From NCBI RefSeq assembly GCF_000377785.1, contig NZ_KB898727.1, positions 62,001-126,000 of the forward strand: a stretch of 64,000 nucleotides of DNA. The letters run 5' to 3'. Both the position numbers and the translations under genes were made by a program. The notes beneath the pieces are model-generated. The model saw only the letters and a list, made by a program, of their open reading frames with translations. It was not told the DNA's origin and ran no database searches. Shown piece after piece: positions 26,575 through 36,600 of the stretch. Position 1 is the first letter of the stretch, and every line of letters begins with the position of its first letter. Source of the DNA: Thioalkalivibrio sp. ALJ24 (GTDB taxonomy: Bacteria; Pseudomonadota; Gammaproteobacteria; Ectothiorhodospirales; Ectothiorhodospiraceae).

Positions 26575-28689
26575 ATGTCCCTCGACCGGGAACCCACTCT
26601 CGGAACTTCCAGTCATGGCCTCTCCCCCTCCGGCAAATGGACCGGCATGGGCGGGCTCTCGATCGTGCAACGCGAACAGCTGGCCGAGATGATCGTTCCG
26701 CGGGTGCGGGAGCATCTGAGCCGCTGCCTGGAAACCACCCGAACCGAGTGGGAGGCGGGGCGATCCTGGGGAAACTCCAGCCAGAACCCCCTGATGTGGG
26801 CCAACGACTTCCGCCTTTTCGAGCAGCGGGTTCAGGACGACTTTGGCGAAAACCTCATGGAGGATTTCCGGACAAGCGATTACCCCCCGCAATACGAATT
26901 CTCCGGCGTCACGTTCGCCGACGACGATGACGGTCTCGCCATCCTGGACGATTACCAGTCCACCCGACGGTCCCTGCGTCACCGACTCGAGGGGGCGGTA
27001 CGCCAGAACCACCGCTATTCGTTCTTTGTTTTCTCGCAGGCCGCACAGGAAAAAAACCGCTTCGAATATCCCAACTGGGCCCCATGGTCCCCTCTGCACT
27101 GGTACGAACGCCTGATCGAGGTCGGCGAACTCTACTTCGGCCAGTCCGAGATGACGCTGGATCTGATGCGCTCCTATCTGGACTGCATCCAGAAAATCGG
27201 GGCACCCACGCTGGCCTTCGTGGTGGAGGCCATCGAGCAGTGCGGGCTGGTCACCACGCCGCAGGCCGACCCGGAGTCCACGGCCAATCTGCGCCGCAAT
27301 TCCTCGTGGAAGCGCCTGGCCGGCGCCCGCGAATCACGGACGGAAAAGGACACCGAAAACCAGCCCGAACCCGACGCGGTCTGGCGCCCTTCGACCCGCA
27401 ACGCCGACGATGCGGAAACCGTGCGCATGCCCGACACCGAGGCCGACCCGGCGCAGTGGGCCGCCTGGGCGTTGAACATGCGGCAGTCGCCCGTATTCCG
27501 GCAGGCCGGGGCAAATACGGAGGCGACGTCAAGCGGCACCCCGGTGACGGCGTTCGTGGCACCGGAGGACCGACCGGATGCGCGCGCCGATCTGGCACCC
27601 TTCATCCTCGACCTGTTGCAAGGGCTATTCGACCACATCTTTCGCGAGGTGGGCTTCAACCCTGCCGTGCGCGCCGTGATCAGCGAAATGCAGTACCCGC
27701 TGGCCACCACGGTGATCCATGATCTCGGCTTCTTCCGTGACCGTTCGCATCCCCTGCGCCTGTGGATCGGCAGCCTGATCAACGTGGCCATGCGCATCAA
27801 CCCGGAATCCGGTGCCGAGAGCGAAGATGTCGAGCGCTATCTGGCACACATCCGCAAGTCCGTTGAACAGCTGCGCAATCAGGCCGACCGCCTGGACCGT
27901 GACGGTGCCGAGGTGCTGCTGAACCAGTTTCTCGACCGCGTGGAAGCCGAGGATGCGCTCTGGCATGAGCGCCAGGTCATGCAGGTCGATCTGCCCAATG
28001 CCGAGGAGTGGGCCGAACAGGCGCGCCGCAACCTGGCCCTCGCCGCACTGGAGACCGGGGCAGATCTGCCGGAATCCGCGGCAGAGGAGATCTTCCAGTC
28101 GTGGGAGACCGTACTGGCCACGGAACACGACGCCGGCGAAGCGGGCGAGGCCCTGCACCGCGTACTGCGTCAGGTCGTGCGTCACATCTGCAAGATGGCC
28201 AGCGCCGCCGAGGTGAACCCGCTCGTGGCTGAAACGAAACAGCACGCAAGTGCGGCCGGACTGGCCGAAGATCGCATCCGCGATCTGGTACAGCACCTGG
28301 GCAAGGCCCATCTTTATTGCCTGCGCGCCGGCGAGGACACCCCGCGTTTTGATCCGCGCGCCCGCCTGCGGATACGAGAATCCGTACGCTACGAGGACGA
28401 CGATCCGGCCCTGGAGCAGGATCTCGACGATGACTATGTGTTCGCCGCGATCGGGCTCGACGTGGGGGACTGGTTCGAGTTCACCGATGACGAGGGCCAG
28501 AATCCCGTACGCCTGGCCCTGATCTGGCGCGGTGACGCCACGCGGCGATTCTTCTTCCTGTCGCTGGACGGCGTACACGCCCGCCGCCACAGCCTGCAGG
28601 GGGTGGCTCACGAACTTCGCGAGGGTCGCATGCACGCATTGCCGGAAGACAACCCGCTGGATGCCGTCATCGAGACACCCACCGACTGA
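26575..28689 (+). CDS. DUF1631-family cytoplasmic protein
   Basis: 704 aa, acidic, with no signal peptide or membrane segment. The overall pattern (QREQLAEMIVPRVREHL N-terminal region, DLLQGLFDHIFREVGFNPAVRAVISEMQ core, HPLRLWIGSLINVAMR) matches the uncharacterised DUF1631 family of proteobacteria. A low-complexity acidic linker spans about residues 245-330. The C-terminus (from about 610: DWFEFTDDEGQNPVRLALIWRG) looks like a small beta-barrel of PilZ-like appearance, which would fit the two c-di-GMP genes next door. That last point is inference from pattern only. Confidence 0.8.
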   Translation: MSLDREPTLGTSSHGLSPSGKWTGMGGLSIVQREQLAEMIVPRVREHLSRCLETTRTEWEAGRSWGNSSQNPLMWANDFRLFEQRVQDDFGENLMEDFRTSDYPPQYEFSGVTFADDDDGLAILDDYQSTRRSLRHRLEGAVRQNHRYSFFVFSQAAQEKNRFEYPNWAPWSPLHWYERLIEVGELYFGQSEMTLDLMRSYLDCIQKIGAPTLAFVVEAIEQCGLVTTPQADPESTANLRRNSSWKRLAGARESRTEKDTENQPEPDAVWRPSTRNADDAETVRMPDTEADPAQWAAWALNMRQSPVFRQAGANTEATSSGTPVTAFVAPEDRPDARADLAPFILDLLQGLFDHIFREVGFNPAVRAVISEMQYPLATTVIHDLGFFRDRSHPLRLWIGSLINVAMRINPESGAESEDVERYLAHIRKSVEQLRNQADRLDRDGAEVLLNQFLDRVEAEDALWHERQVMQVDLPNAEEWAEQARRNLALAALETGADLPESAAEEIFQSWETVLATEHDAGEAGEALHRVLRQVVRHICKMASAAEVNPLVAETKQHASAAGLAEDRIRDLVQHLGKAHLYCLRAGEDTPRFDPRARLRIRESVRYEDDDPALEQDLDDDYVFAAIGLDVGDWFEFTDDEGQNPVRLALIWRGDATRRFFFLSLDGVHARRHSLQGVAHELREGRMHALPEDNPLDAVIETPTD

Positions 28690-28849
28690 CCCCGTTCCGA
28701 AACCCGCGGGCCGCACTGCCAGAGCGAAATCGGCCGCCGGCTCGTCCACTGCAGAACGCAGCCATGCCGCCCGCGAAGGATCTGGACATGCGGGAGCGAC
28801 ACGTCAGACTGAGCAGGATATTCCGTCAATTGAAGCACTGGAGTCACCG

Positions 28850-29173
28850 ATGAGCATGCAGGAGACCATTACCCGGAAGCTGGAGGAGAGCTTTACGCCC
28901 GAGCATCTGGAGGTGGTGAACGAGAGCCACATGCACAACGTGCCCCCGGGCTCGGAGTCGCATTTCAAGGTCACCATCGTCTCCGAAGACTTCCGCGACC
29001 AGAAACTCGTCGCACGCCATCGCATGGTGAACCGCACCCTCGCCGACGAACTCGCCGGCGGGGTCCACGCCCTGGCATTGCATACCCTGGACCCCGATCA
29101 GTGGTTCGAGCGCGCCGGCAAGGTAGCCGACTCCCCCCCGTGCGAGGGCGGTGACGGCGGCGCAAAGGCCTGA
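28850..29173 (+). CDS. bolA: BolA-family protein
   Basis: 107 aa, a KH-like small protein. LNESHMHNVP-type motif (here VVNESHMHNVPPGSESHFKV) and RHRMVNRTLADEL are the family hallmarks, the latter carrying the conserved region around the invariant His used for Fe-S binding with monothiol glutaredoxins. BolA proteins affect iron homeostasis and cell morphology. The ATG at 28850 is used; an in-frame MQE start two codons later is possible. The C-terminal tail beyond residue 92 is Gly/Pro-rich. The stop overlaps the next start as TGATG. Confidence 0.9.
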   Translation: MSMQETITRKLEESFTPEHLEVVNESHMHNVPPGSESHFKVTIVSEDFRDQKLVARHRMVNRTLADELAGGVHALALHTLDPDQWFERAGKVADSPPCEGGDGGAKA

Positions 29174-30360
29174 TGTCCATCACCGAGGTCCTGCGCGCCC
29201 GCCACGACGGGCCGGGGCTGATGGACCTGCTGGGGCGCATCGAGGCGGCCCTCAATCCGGACGCGCCGGAACCTGCCGGCGCCCTGGCGGGGCTCGACCC
29301 GGCCCTGGGCCCGGATACCCACGTGGTGCTGTGGCTGATCGACGGCTTCGCCGACGACTACCGGCGGCACACCCCCCTGATGCAGGCCGACCACCACGCC
29401 ACGCTGGAGACGGTGTTCCCCAGCACCACGGCCACCGCGATCACCAGCATCCTCACCGGCCGGCACCCGGCGCACCACGGGCTGCTCGGCTGGCACACCC
29501 GACTGGCCGAAACCGCGCGCACCCTGACCGTGCTGATGGCGGAGGAACGCGGCGCCGATGATCAGGCCACGCGCCTGGACCATCGCGAACTCGCCGCCCG
29601 GGTGCGACCGGACCGGCTGATCGACCGCCTTGGCTGTGCCAGCACCTTCATCGGCCCGAAGTGGATCGGCCACTCCCCCTACAACCGAATGATGAGCGAG
29701 GGTGCGGGGTTTGTCGGCTTCGACGGCATCAGCGACCTGCCGGCGCGCGTGGCCGCCCATGTACGCGCGCATCCGGGGCCGCATTTCACCTACGTCTACT
29801 GGTCGGAGCTGGATCACCTCGGCCACGAATACGGTCCCGACAGTCCCGAGGTGGAACACCACCTGAAACAGCTGGATCTCGCCTACACCGCCACCTGCGC
29901 CCAGCTCGCCGGGACCGACGCGGTGATGCTGACCACCGCCGACCACGGCATGCGCCCGGTGGAGCGCCGTCTCGATCTGCGCGAGGCCCCGGCGGTGCAG
30001 GACTGCCTGCGGCACCGCCTGACCGGCGAACCGCGCGCCGCGCTGGCCCACGTGCGCGAAGGCCGCGAAGCCGCGTTCGAGGCCGCCGTCGCGCAGAGCT
30101 TCGGCGACGATATCGCCCTGCTGCCGCGCGAGGCCTGGATGGCCGGCGACACCTTGGCCCCCACCCTCGGCCCCGGACCGGAACACCCGGAGCTGCGGGC
30201 CCGCGCCGGCGACTACCTCCTCCTGCCCGCGGCCGACGCCTACCTGGTGGACCCGCCGGCCGACGACGAAGGCCCGTTCTTCCGTGGCGCACACGGCGGG
30301 CTCTCGCCCGAGGAACGCCGCATCCCGCTGTTCCTTCGGTCGCTGGCCAATTCCCGGTAA
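29173..30360 (+). CDS. Nucleotide pyrophosphatase/phosphodiesterase (alkaline phosphatase fold)
   Basis: 395 aa. It has the metal-site pattern of type I phosphodiesterases: LWLIDGF (first Asp), VFPSTTATAITSILTG with the nucleophilic Thr, WSELDHLGHEYGP (Asp/His), TADHGM and GAHGGLSPEE. Family members hydrolyse nucleotide pyrophosphates, phosphodiesters or phosphonates; the substrate here is not evident. There is no signal peptide, so a cytosolic place is likely. It is translationally coupled to bolA (TGATG). Confidence 0.85.
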   Translation: MSITEVLRARHDGPGLMDLLGRIEAALNPDAPEPAGALAGLDPALGPDTHVVLWLIDGFADDYRRHTPLMQADHHATLETVFPSTTATAITSILTGRHPAHHGLLGWHTRLAETARTLTVLMAEERGADDQATRLDHRELAARVRPDRLIDRLGCASTFIGPKWIGHSPYNRMMSEGAGFVGFDGISDLPARVAAHVRAHPGPHFTYVYWSELDHLGHEYGPDSPEVEHHLKQLDLAYTATCAQLAGTDAVMLTTADHGMRPVERRLDLREAPAVQDCLRHRLTGEPRAALAHVREGREAAFEAAVAQSFGDDIALLPREAWMAGDTLAPTLGPGPEHPELRARAGDYLLLPAADAYLVDPPADDEGPFFRGAHGGLSPEERRIPLFLRSLANSR

Positions 30361-30424
30361 ACTGGCGCGCGGACCCGCGGAGATGACCTCCCGGGTCCCC
30401 AACGCCAACGCGAGCCGATACAAG

Positions 30425-30733
30425 ATGAACGAGAACGACAGCCCCGAAGAGAGCTACAACAACGCCGCGCGCCGCCTGATCGACCTGGCCAACCGCCTTG
30501 CCGAGGACGGTGACGCGGTGGACACCGGCGATGTCGCCGACGGCCTGCTGGCCGGCGCGGTGCACTTCTGGCTGTACAGCCGCCAGCCCTGCGGCGACGT
30601 GCGCTGCGAGGAATGCTCGCCGTTCTCCGATGCCGAGAGCCGCCTGGCCATGCTGCACGAGCTGGTCGACGAACTGGCCCGCGACAGCGAGTACTTCCAT
30701 GCCAGCACCGACACCACCGTCGGCCACGCCTAG
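30425..30733 (+). CDS. Small hypothetical protein with CxxxxCxxC motif
   Basis: 102 aa, unrecognised. Mostly helical and acidic, with CGDVRCEEC in the middle (residues about 59-67), which could be a metal or redox site, and HFWLYSRQP just before it. The ATG at 30425 starts 64 bases after the phosphodiesterase stop; the gene ends 14 bases before lhr, so it is probably cotranscribed with the helicase. Confidence 0.65.
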   Translation: MNENDSPEESYNNAARRLIDLANRLAEDGDAVDTGDVADGLLAGAVHFWLYSRQPCGDVRCEECSPFSDAESRLAMLHELVDELARDSEYFHASTDTTVGHA

Positions 30734-30747
30734 GGAAACACTGCTCG

Positions 30748-33700
30748 ATGAGCACGCCCTTCGGGCCGGCGACCGATGCCTGGTTCCGGGAGGCCCTGGG
30801 CACCCCCACCGCGATCCAGAGCGCCGGCTGGCCGGTCATCCGCGAAGGCCGGCACGCCCTGCTGATCGCCCCCACCGGCAGCGGCAAGACCCTGGCCGCG
30901 TTCCTCGACGCACTCGACCGGCGGATGCAGGAACAGCCCCCGGAATGGGTCCCGGATCCGGAGCACACCGCAGCAGAAATCACGCCCGGCTACCGCGTGC
31001 TGTATGTCTCGCCGCTGAAGGCGCTCGCGGCCGACGTGGAACGCAACCTGCGCGCGCCGCTGACCGGCATCACCCATACCGCCGCACGCCAGGGCCGGCC
31101 CGTCGTCACCCCGCGCGTGGACATCCGCACCGGCGACACGCCGCAGGCGGAGCGGCGGCGTCAGGCGCACGAGCCGGGCGACATCCTGGTCACCACCCCG
31201 GAATCGCTTTACCTGCTGCTGGGCTCGCGCGCCGGCGCGACCCTGGAAACGGTGGATACGGTGATCGTCGACGAAGTGCATGCCCTGGCCGGCAGCAAGC
31301 GCGGCGCCCATCTGGCGCTGTCGCTGGAACGCCTGAGCGAACGCTGCGCGCGGGATCCGCAGCGTATCGGCCTGTCCGCCACGGTGCACCCGGTCGAGGT
31401 CGCACAACAGTTCCTCGGCGGCGACCGCGAGGTGCAGGTCGTGGATGCCGCCGAAGCGCCGCGGCTGGATCTGGAGATCGTCACTCCGGAGGAGACGGCG
31501 TCCGCGTCCGACCCCGGGACTCCGGCCTCGGACCCGAACGAAACCGACGATAAGACCCGCTCCGAAGCCCCGCCGATCGCGGGCGGCTCGCTGCTCGGCC
31601 AGGCCTGGCAGCAGGGCGCGGGCCGGCAGGCAACGAGCAGCCCGCCCGGCCCGGCGGTGACGGGGCCGCAGGGCGGGCGCGCCGCCAGTCTGGAACCGCG
31701 CCTGCTGGAGGCCATCCTCGCGCATCGTTCGACCATCGTGTTCGTCAACAGCCGAGGCCTGTGCGAACGCCTGGTGCAGCGCATCAACGAGGCATGGCGG
31801 GAACGCTGCGACGAAGACAACCCGGAGGACCTGGTCGCCGCCCACCACGGCAGCGTATCGCATGGCCGGCGGGCCGAGATCGAGGGTCGGCTGAAGACCG
31901 GCCACCTGCGCGGGATCATCGCCACCAGCTCGCTGGAGCTGGGCATCGACATGGGGGCCGTGGACCTGGTGGTCATGGTCGAGTCGCCGGGTGCGGTGTC
32001 GCGCGGGCTGCAGCGGGCCGGGCGCGCCGGCCACGGGGTCGGCCAGGTGTCGCGCTCGCTGATGCTGCCGCGCTATCGCGGCGATCTGCTGGAATGCGCG
32101 GTGATCGGCCAGCGCATGCACGCCGGGGCGCTGGAACCCCTGCAGATGCCCCGTCGCCCGCTGGACGTACTGGCCCAGCAGCTGGTGGCCATGGTCTGCG
32201 AGCAGCCGCGCACGGTGGACGAGCTGCACGCCGTGGTCACCCGGGCCGCACCATGGCGCGATCTCGGCCGCGGCCTGCTGGAGGCCACCCTGGACATGCT
32301 CGCCGGCAACCTGCCCGGGACCGAACTGGCGGATCTGCGCCCGTGGCTGGCCTGGGACCGCGCGCGCGACGAGCTGACCCCGCGGCGCGGCGCGGCCATG
32401 GCTGCCCGCCTGAACGCCGGAACCATCCCCGATCGCGGGCTGTACGCGGTGCATGCCGGCGAAGGCGGCCCGCGCATCGGCGAACTGGACGAGGAGATGG
32501 TCTTCGAGCTGAAGACCGGCGAGAACCTGACCCTGGGCGCGAGCACCTGGCACGTGGAGGCGATCACCCGCGATCGCGTGCTGGTCTCGCCCGCCCCCGG
32601 CGAGGCCGGCAAGCTGCCGTTCTGGCACGGCGACGGCCCCGGCCGTCCGGTGGAACTGGGGCGCGCCATCGGCGCCGCCGCGGAGACCCTGGCGCGGCTG
32701 GAGCCGGCCGCGCGCAGCGACTGGCTCTGCCGCAACGCGCCGCTGTCGCCGGCCGCCGCCGACGAGCTCGCGGAGTACATCGGCGAGCAGATGGAGGCCG
32801 CCGGCGCGGTACCCTCCGACCGGCGCATCGTGGTGGAACGCTTCCGCGACGAACTGGGCGACTGGCGGGTGTGCATCCTGTCACCGTTCGGCGCGCGGGT
32901 GCACGCCCCGTGGGCCATGGCCCTGCAGGCGGAGCTGAGCGTCAGCGCCGAGGGCGAGGCCCAGGTGATGTACACCGACGACGGCATCGTGCTGCGGCTG
33001 GCGGATCGCGAGGATCTGCCGGATCCGGCGACGCTGTTCCCCGACCCGGACACGGTGGAGGAGCTCGTCACCCGCGAGGCGGCCGGCTCCAGCCGCTTCG
33101 CCGCGCTGTTCCGCGAGAACGCCGCCCGCGCCCTGCTGCTGGTGCGCAACCGGCCCGGACAGCGCACCCCGCTGTGGGCCCAGCGCCTGAAGGCCCAGCA
33201 GCTGCTGGCCACGGTGCAGCAGCATGCGCAGTTCCCGGTGGTGCTGGAGACCTACCGCCAGCTGCTGGCGGACGTGTTCGACATGGAGGCCCTGCGCGAC
33301 CTGCTGGAGCGGGTGCAGCAGCGCGAGATCCGGGTGCACGAGGTGGAGACGCCGCGCGCCTCGCCATTCGCCCGCAGCCTGGTCTCGGCATGGGTGGCGG
33401 CGTGGATCTACGAGCAGGATGCCCCGGTGGCCGAACGCAAGGCCCAGGCGCTGACCCTGGACCGCGGGATGCTGGCGGAACTGCTGGGCCAGGCGGAACT
33501 GCGCGAGCTGATCGACCCCGGGGCCCTGGCGGCGCTGGAGGCGGAACTGGCCCGTACCGCGCCGGGCACCCGCGCCACCGACCCGGACGAACTGCACGAC
33601 CTGCTGCGCCGCCTCGGCGACCGCAGCGAGGCGGAGCTGGCCGCGGCCTGCGAGGCGCCTCCCGGGCCGTGGCTGCAGCAGCTGCAGGACGGGCTGCGTG

Positions 33701-35454
33701 CGGTGCGCGTAAACATCGGCGGCGAGCCGCGCTGGATCGCAGCGGAGGACGCCGCACTGTACCGCGATGCCGCGGGCGTGGTGCCGCCGCCGGGTCTGCC
33801 GGGCAGCTTTCTGCAAGCGCCGGCACGGCCGCTGGAACAGCTGCTGATCCGCTACGCCCGCAATCGCGGCCCGTTCCGCGCGGAACAGCCCGCCGCCCGC
33901 TACGGTCTGCCGGAGGCCGCCGTGCGCCCGGTACTGGAGGTGCTGGAAGCGGCCGGGCGCCTGCTGCGCGGGGCGATCCGGCCCGGCAGCCACGGCGAGG
34001 AATGGTGCGATACCGACGTGCTGCGCCGGCTCAAGCGCCGCACCCTGGCGCAGCTGCGCGAGGAGGCCGCCGCGGTGGACGCCGGCACCCTGGGGCGTTT
34101 CCTGCCGCAGTGGCAGGGGATTACCCGACCGGGGCGCGGGACCGAGGCCCTGCACGAGGTGCTGGCGCAGCTGGAGGGCATCGCCCTGCCCTGGTCGGCC
34201 TGGACCGGACAGGTGCTGCCGATGCGGCTGCAGGGCTTCTCGCTGGAACAGCTGGACCTGGCCACGGCCACCGGGGCCTTTGTCTGGGTCGGCTGCGGGG
34301 CACTGGGCCAGCGCGACGGGCGGGTGATGTTCCTGCGGCGGGAACACGCCGGAGCGCTGCTGGAACCAGCGGCCGCAGCGCCCGACGCGGACGCGTGCCC
34401 GGACGCATCGACCGAGGACGGCGATTCCGGGATCGACGGCGACAGCGAGGCCCGCCTGAGGCGCGCGATCCTCGACGCCCTCGACCGGCGCGGGGCCTGC
34501 TTCTACATGGAGCTCGAGCGCGCGGCGCGCGAGGCCGTACCCGAGGCCCCGGCGGCCGCCATCGAGGCGGCGCTGTGGGACTGCGTATGGTCCGGCCTGA
34601 TCACCAACGACACGGTGGCCCCGCTGCGTGGCCTCGGCCAGCGCGGGCGATCCACCGCGACGCGCGGCCGCCGGGGGCCCGGACGTGGCGCCGGACGGGG
34701 TGCCGGCAGGGGGCCGGATCGGGGGCAGGCAGGCATCGCGGGCGGACGCTGGTCGCGGGTGAGCGATCTGGTGGACCCGACCATCGAGATCACCGAACGC
34801 GCCCGCGACCGCACCGAGGTGCTGCTCGCGCGCTACGGCGTGGTCAGTCGCGAGATGGCGCGGGCGGAGGAGTCGCCGGGCGGGTTCGGTCGCATCTATC
34901 CCGTGTGCCGCGCGATGGAGGACGCCGGCAAGCTGCGACGCGGGCATTTCGTCGAGGGGCTGACGGGGGCCCAGTTCGCGCGCGCCGGCGTGGTCGACCG
35001 ACTGCGTTCGCTGGAGAGCTCCGGGTCCGGCGCCAGTGAAGCCGACGAGGCGTGCTGGCTGGCGGCCGTGGATCCGGCCCAGCCCTGGGGCTCGCTGCTG
35101 GCCTGGCCCGAGCCGCCCCCGGGTGCGCAGCGGCGGCTGCGTCGCGTCGCCGGCGCGCTGGTCGCGCTGGTGGACGGGCGTCCCGCGATCTACCTCACGG
35201 CCTCCGGGCGACAGCTGTTCATCTGGCCGGCCGATGTCACGCGCATCGAGCCGGCCGACTGGGAACACCGCATCGTCGGCGCTTTGCGCGGGCTGATGGC
35301 CGGGCCCTGGCTGCCACGCCGCCGGGGCACCACCGTGGAACAAATCAACGGCCAGCCCGCCCGCCAGTCGCCATGGGCCGAATCCCTGCAGACCGCCGGG
35401 GCCCGCGGCGAGGTCCGCGGGCTTCGGCTGGAGCCGACCCGGCCGGTGCGATGA
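30748..35454 (+). CDS. lhr: Lhr-family large helicase
   Basis: 1568 aa, close to E. coli Lhr. RecA1 motifs: APTGSGKT (Walker A), VIVDEVHALAGSKRG (DEVH), GLSATVHP; RecA2 motifs: VAAHHGSVSHGRR, SSLELGIDMG, RAGRAGHGVG. A non-conserved linker (residues about 250-305) separates the two RecA domains. Winged-helix and Lhr-core C-terminal domains follow, and an Arg/Gly-rich stretch (about residues 1303-1331, GRRGPGRGAGRGAGRG) interrupts the C-terminal part. Lhr is a 3'-5' ssDNA translocase linked to DNA repair. The ATG at 30748 lies 14 bases after the previous stop. Confidence 0.94.
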   Translation: MSTPFGPATDAWFREALGTPTAIQSAGWPVIREGRHALLIAPTGSGKTLAAFLDALDRRMQEQPPEWVPDPEHTAAEITPGYRVLYVSPLKALAADVERNLRAPLTGITHTAARQGRPVVTPRVDIRTGDTPQAERRRQAHEPGDILVTTPESLYLLLGSRAGATLETVDTVIVDEVHALAGSKRGAHLALSLERLSERCARDPQRIGLSATVHPVEVAQQFLGGDREVQVVDAAEAPRLDLEIVTPEETASASDPGTPASDPNETDDKTRSEAPPIAGGSLLGQAWQQGAGRQATSSPPGPAVTGPQGGRAASLEPRLLEAILAHRSTIVFVNSRGLCERLVQRINEAWRERCDEDNPEDLVAAHHGSVSHGRRAEIEGRLKTGHLRGIIATSSLELGIDMGAVDLVVMVESPGAVSRGLQRAGRAGHGVGQVSRSLMLPRYRGDLLECAVIGQRMHAGALEPLQMPRRPLDVLAQQLVAMVCEQPRTVDELHAVVTRAAPWRDLGRGLLEATLDMLAGNLPGTELADLRPWLAWDRARDELTPRRGAAMAARLNAGTIPDRGLYAVHAGEGGPRIGELDEEMVFELKTGENLTLGASTWHVEAITRDRVLVSPAPGEAGKLPFWHGDGPGRPVELGRAIGAAAETLARLEPAARSDWLCRNAPLSPAAADELAEYIGEQMEAAGAVPSDRRIVVERFRDELGDWRVCILSPFGARVHAPWAMALQAELSVSAEGEAQVMYTDDGIVLRLADREDLPDPATLFPDPDTVEELVTREAAGSSRFAALFRENAARALLLVRNRPGQRTPLWAQRLKAQQLLATVQQHAQFPVVLETYRQLLADVFDMEALRDLLERVQQREIRVHEVETPRASPFARSLVSAWVAAWIYEQDAPVAERKAQALTLDRGMLAELLGQAELRELIDPGALAALEAELARTAPGTRATDPDELHDLLRRLGDRSEAELAAACEAPPGPWLQQLQDGLRAVRVNIGGEPRWIAAEDAALYRDAAGVVPPPGLPGSFLQAPARPLEQLLIRYARNRGPFRAEQPAARYGLPEAAVRPVLEVLEAAGRLLRGAIRPGSHGEEWCDTDVLRRLKRRTLAQLREEAAAVDAGTLGRFLPQWQGITRPGRGTEALHEVLAQLEGIALPWSAWTGQVLPMRLQGFSLEQLDLATATGAFVWVGCGALGQRDGRVMFLRREHAGALLEPAAAAPDADACPDASTEDGDSGIDGDSEARLRRAILDALDRRGACFYMELERAAREAVPEAPAAAIEAALWDCVWSGLITNDTVAPLRGLGQRGRSTATRGRRGPGRGAGRGAGRGPDRGQAGIAGGRWSRVSDLVDPTIEITERARDRTEVLLARYGVVSREMARAEESPGGFGRIYPVCRAMEDAGKLRRGHFVEGLTGAQFARAGVVDRLRSLESSGSGASEADEACWLAAVDPAQPWGSLLAWPEPPPGAQRRLRRVAGALVALVDGRPAIYLTASGRQLFIWPADVTRIEPADWEHRIVGALRGLMAGPWLPRRRGTTVEQINGQPARQSPWAESLQTAGARGEVRGLRLEPTRPVR

Positions 35455-35513
35455 TCCCGCAGGACCGGGGAGGCCGCGGCTCGCCCCGGATCGGGTCCGA
35501 ACCAGCCCCGGCG

Positions 35514-36407
35514 TCAGGCCCGGGCCAGCCCTTCGAGGCCGTCCTGCGCCAGCTTGCGTTCGGCCAGACGCACGGCGGCGACCAGGGCACGCTCCGGCGG
35601 CTCCCCGGAGGCGATGGCGTCGATCAGCCCGGCGTTGAAGGCGTCCCCGGCGCCCACACTGTCGATCACCGTGAGCCCCGGCGTCGGCGCGCAGTGCTCC
35701 ACGCGGCCGCGGAACCCGATCCAGGCACCGGCGGGGCCGCCGGTGACGGTGATGATGGCCTCCGGGTGTTCCTCCATCAGGGCCCGCAGGGCCGCCTCGC
35801 AGCCCGCCGCCGGCTCGTCGCCGACCCCGAGGCCCTCAGCTCGCGCCTGCGCCCAGTCGCGCGAGACCATCAGGATGTCGGCGAACGGGATGCAGGCCTC
35901 CAGCCCGTCGCGGGGCTTCTCCAGCTCCAGCGAGACCGGGGCGTCGTACACGCAGTCGCGCACCGTGGCCAGTACCCGGGCCAGGACCTCCGGGTTGCGT
36001 CCCTCGAAATGCAGCCAGTCGTATTCCTCCCAGGCGACGCCGCGCAGGTCCTCCGCCGCCAGTTCGGGCAGATCACGATGATGCACGATGGTGCGCGAAC
36101 CCGTGTCGCGGGCGCGCAGGATATGCGAGGTCGGCGTCGCCCCCGGCCGGCGGACCAGATGGCCATCCGGGATGCCCCGCTCGCGCAGACGCCGGATCAG
36201 GTCGTCACCGGCGGCCCCGTCCGCCACCACCGCGGCCAGTTCCGGCCGGTGCCCGAACTGCGCCAGCAGAACGGCGGTGTTCGCCGCGTTGCCACCGGGC
36301 CGGGTGCGACTCGCGACCGCGCGCACCTCGGCGTCCTCGGCGGGATAGGTAGCGACATCCAGTACGTGATCAAGGGTGACGATGCCGGTGGTCAGGATGC
36401 GGGCCAT
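35514..36407 (-). CDS. PfkB-family sugar kinase, ketohexokinase-like
   Basis: 297 aa with ribokinase fold. RTRPGGNAANTAVLLAQFG is PfkB signature 1 (sugar-binding Gly-Gly) and IDSVGAGDAFNAGLIDA is signature 2 with the catalytic Asp. The general shape (SRTIVHHRDLPEL lid strands, LHFEGRNP) is nearer to ketohexokinase-type kinases than to phosphofructokinase. The substrate is not established by the context. It is convergent with lhr and divergent from the SnoaL-like pair. Confidence 0.85.
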   Translation of the reverse strand: MARILTTGIVTLDHVLDVATYPAEDAEVRAVASRTRPGGNAANTAVLLAQFGHRPELAAVVADGAAGDDLIRRLRERGIPDGHLVRRPGATPTSHILRARDTGSRTIVHHRDLPELAAEDLRGVAWEEYDWLHFEGRNPEVLARVLATVRDCVYDAPVSLELEKPRDGLEACIPFADILMVSRDWAQARAEGLGVGDEPAAGCEAALRALMEEHPEAIITVTGGPAGAWIGFRGRVEHCAPTPGLTVIDSVGAGDAFNAGLIDAIASGEPPERALVAAVRLAERKLAQDGLEGLARA

Positions 36408-36600
36408 GGGCAGGGCTCCGTTCGCGTTGGGCGGGGTCGCATGGACGCGTCATTGTGACGGTCACCGCCGCAGGCGACCAGCACCGCCGGGGTTCGCCGT
36501 ATCCTCAACGGTGCGGTTACTGGCAGAATTCGCCGCGAGCGCCCGGCACTGCAAGAATTCCGATCCAGGATCGCCCCGGGCGGGCGCAACAAAGGACAGG

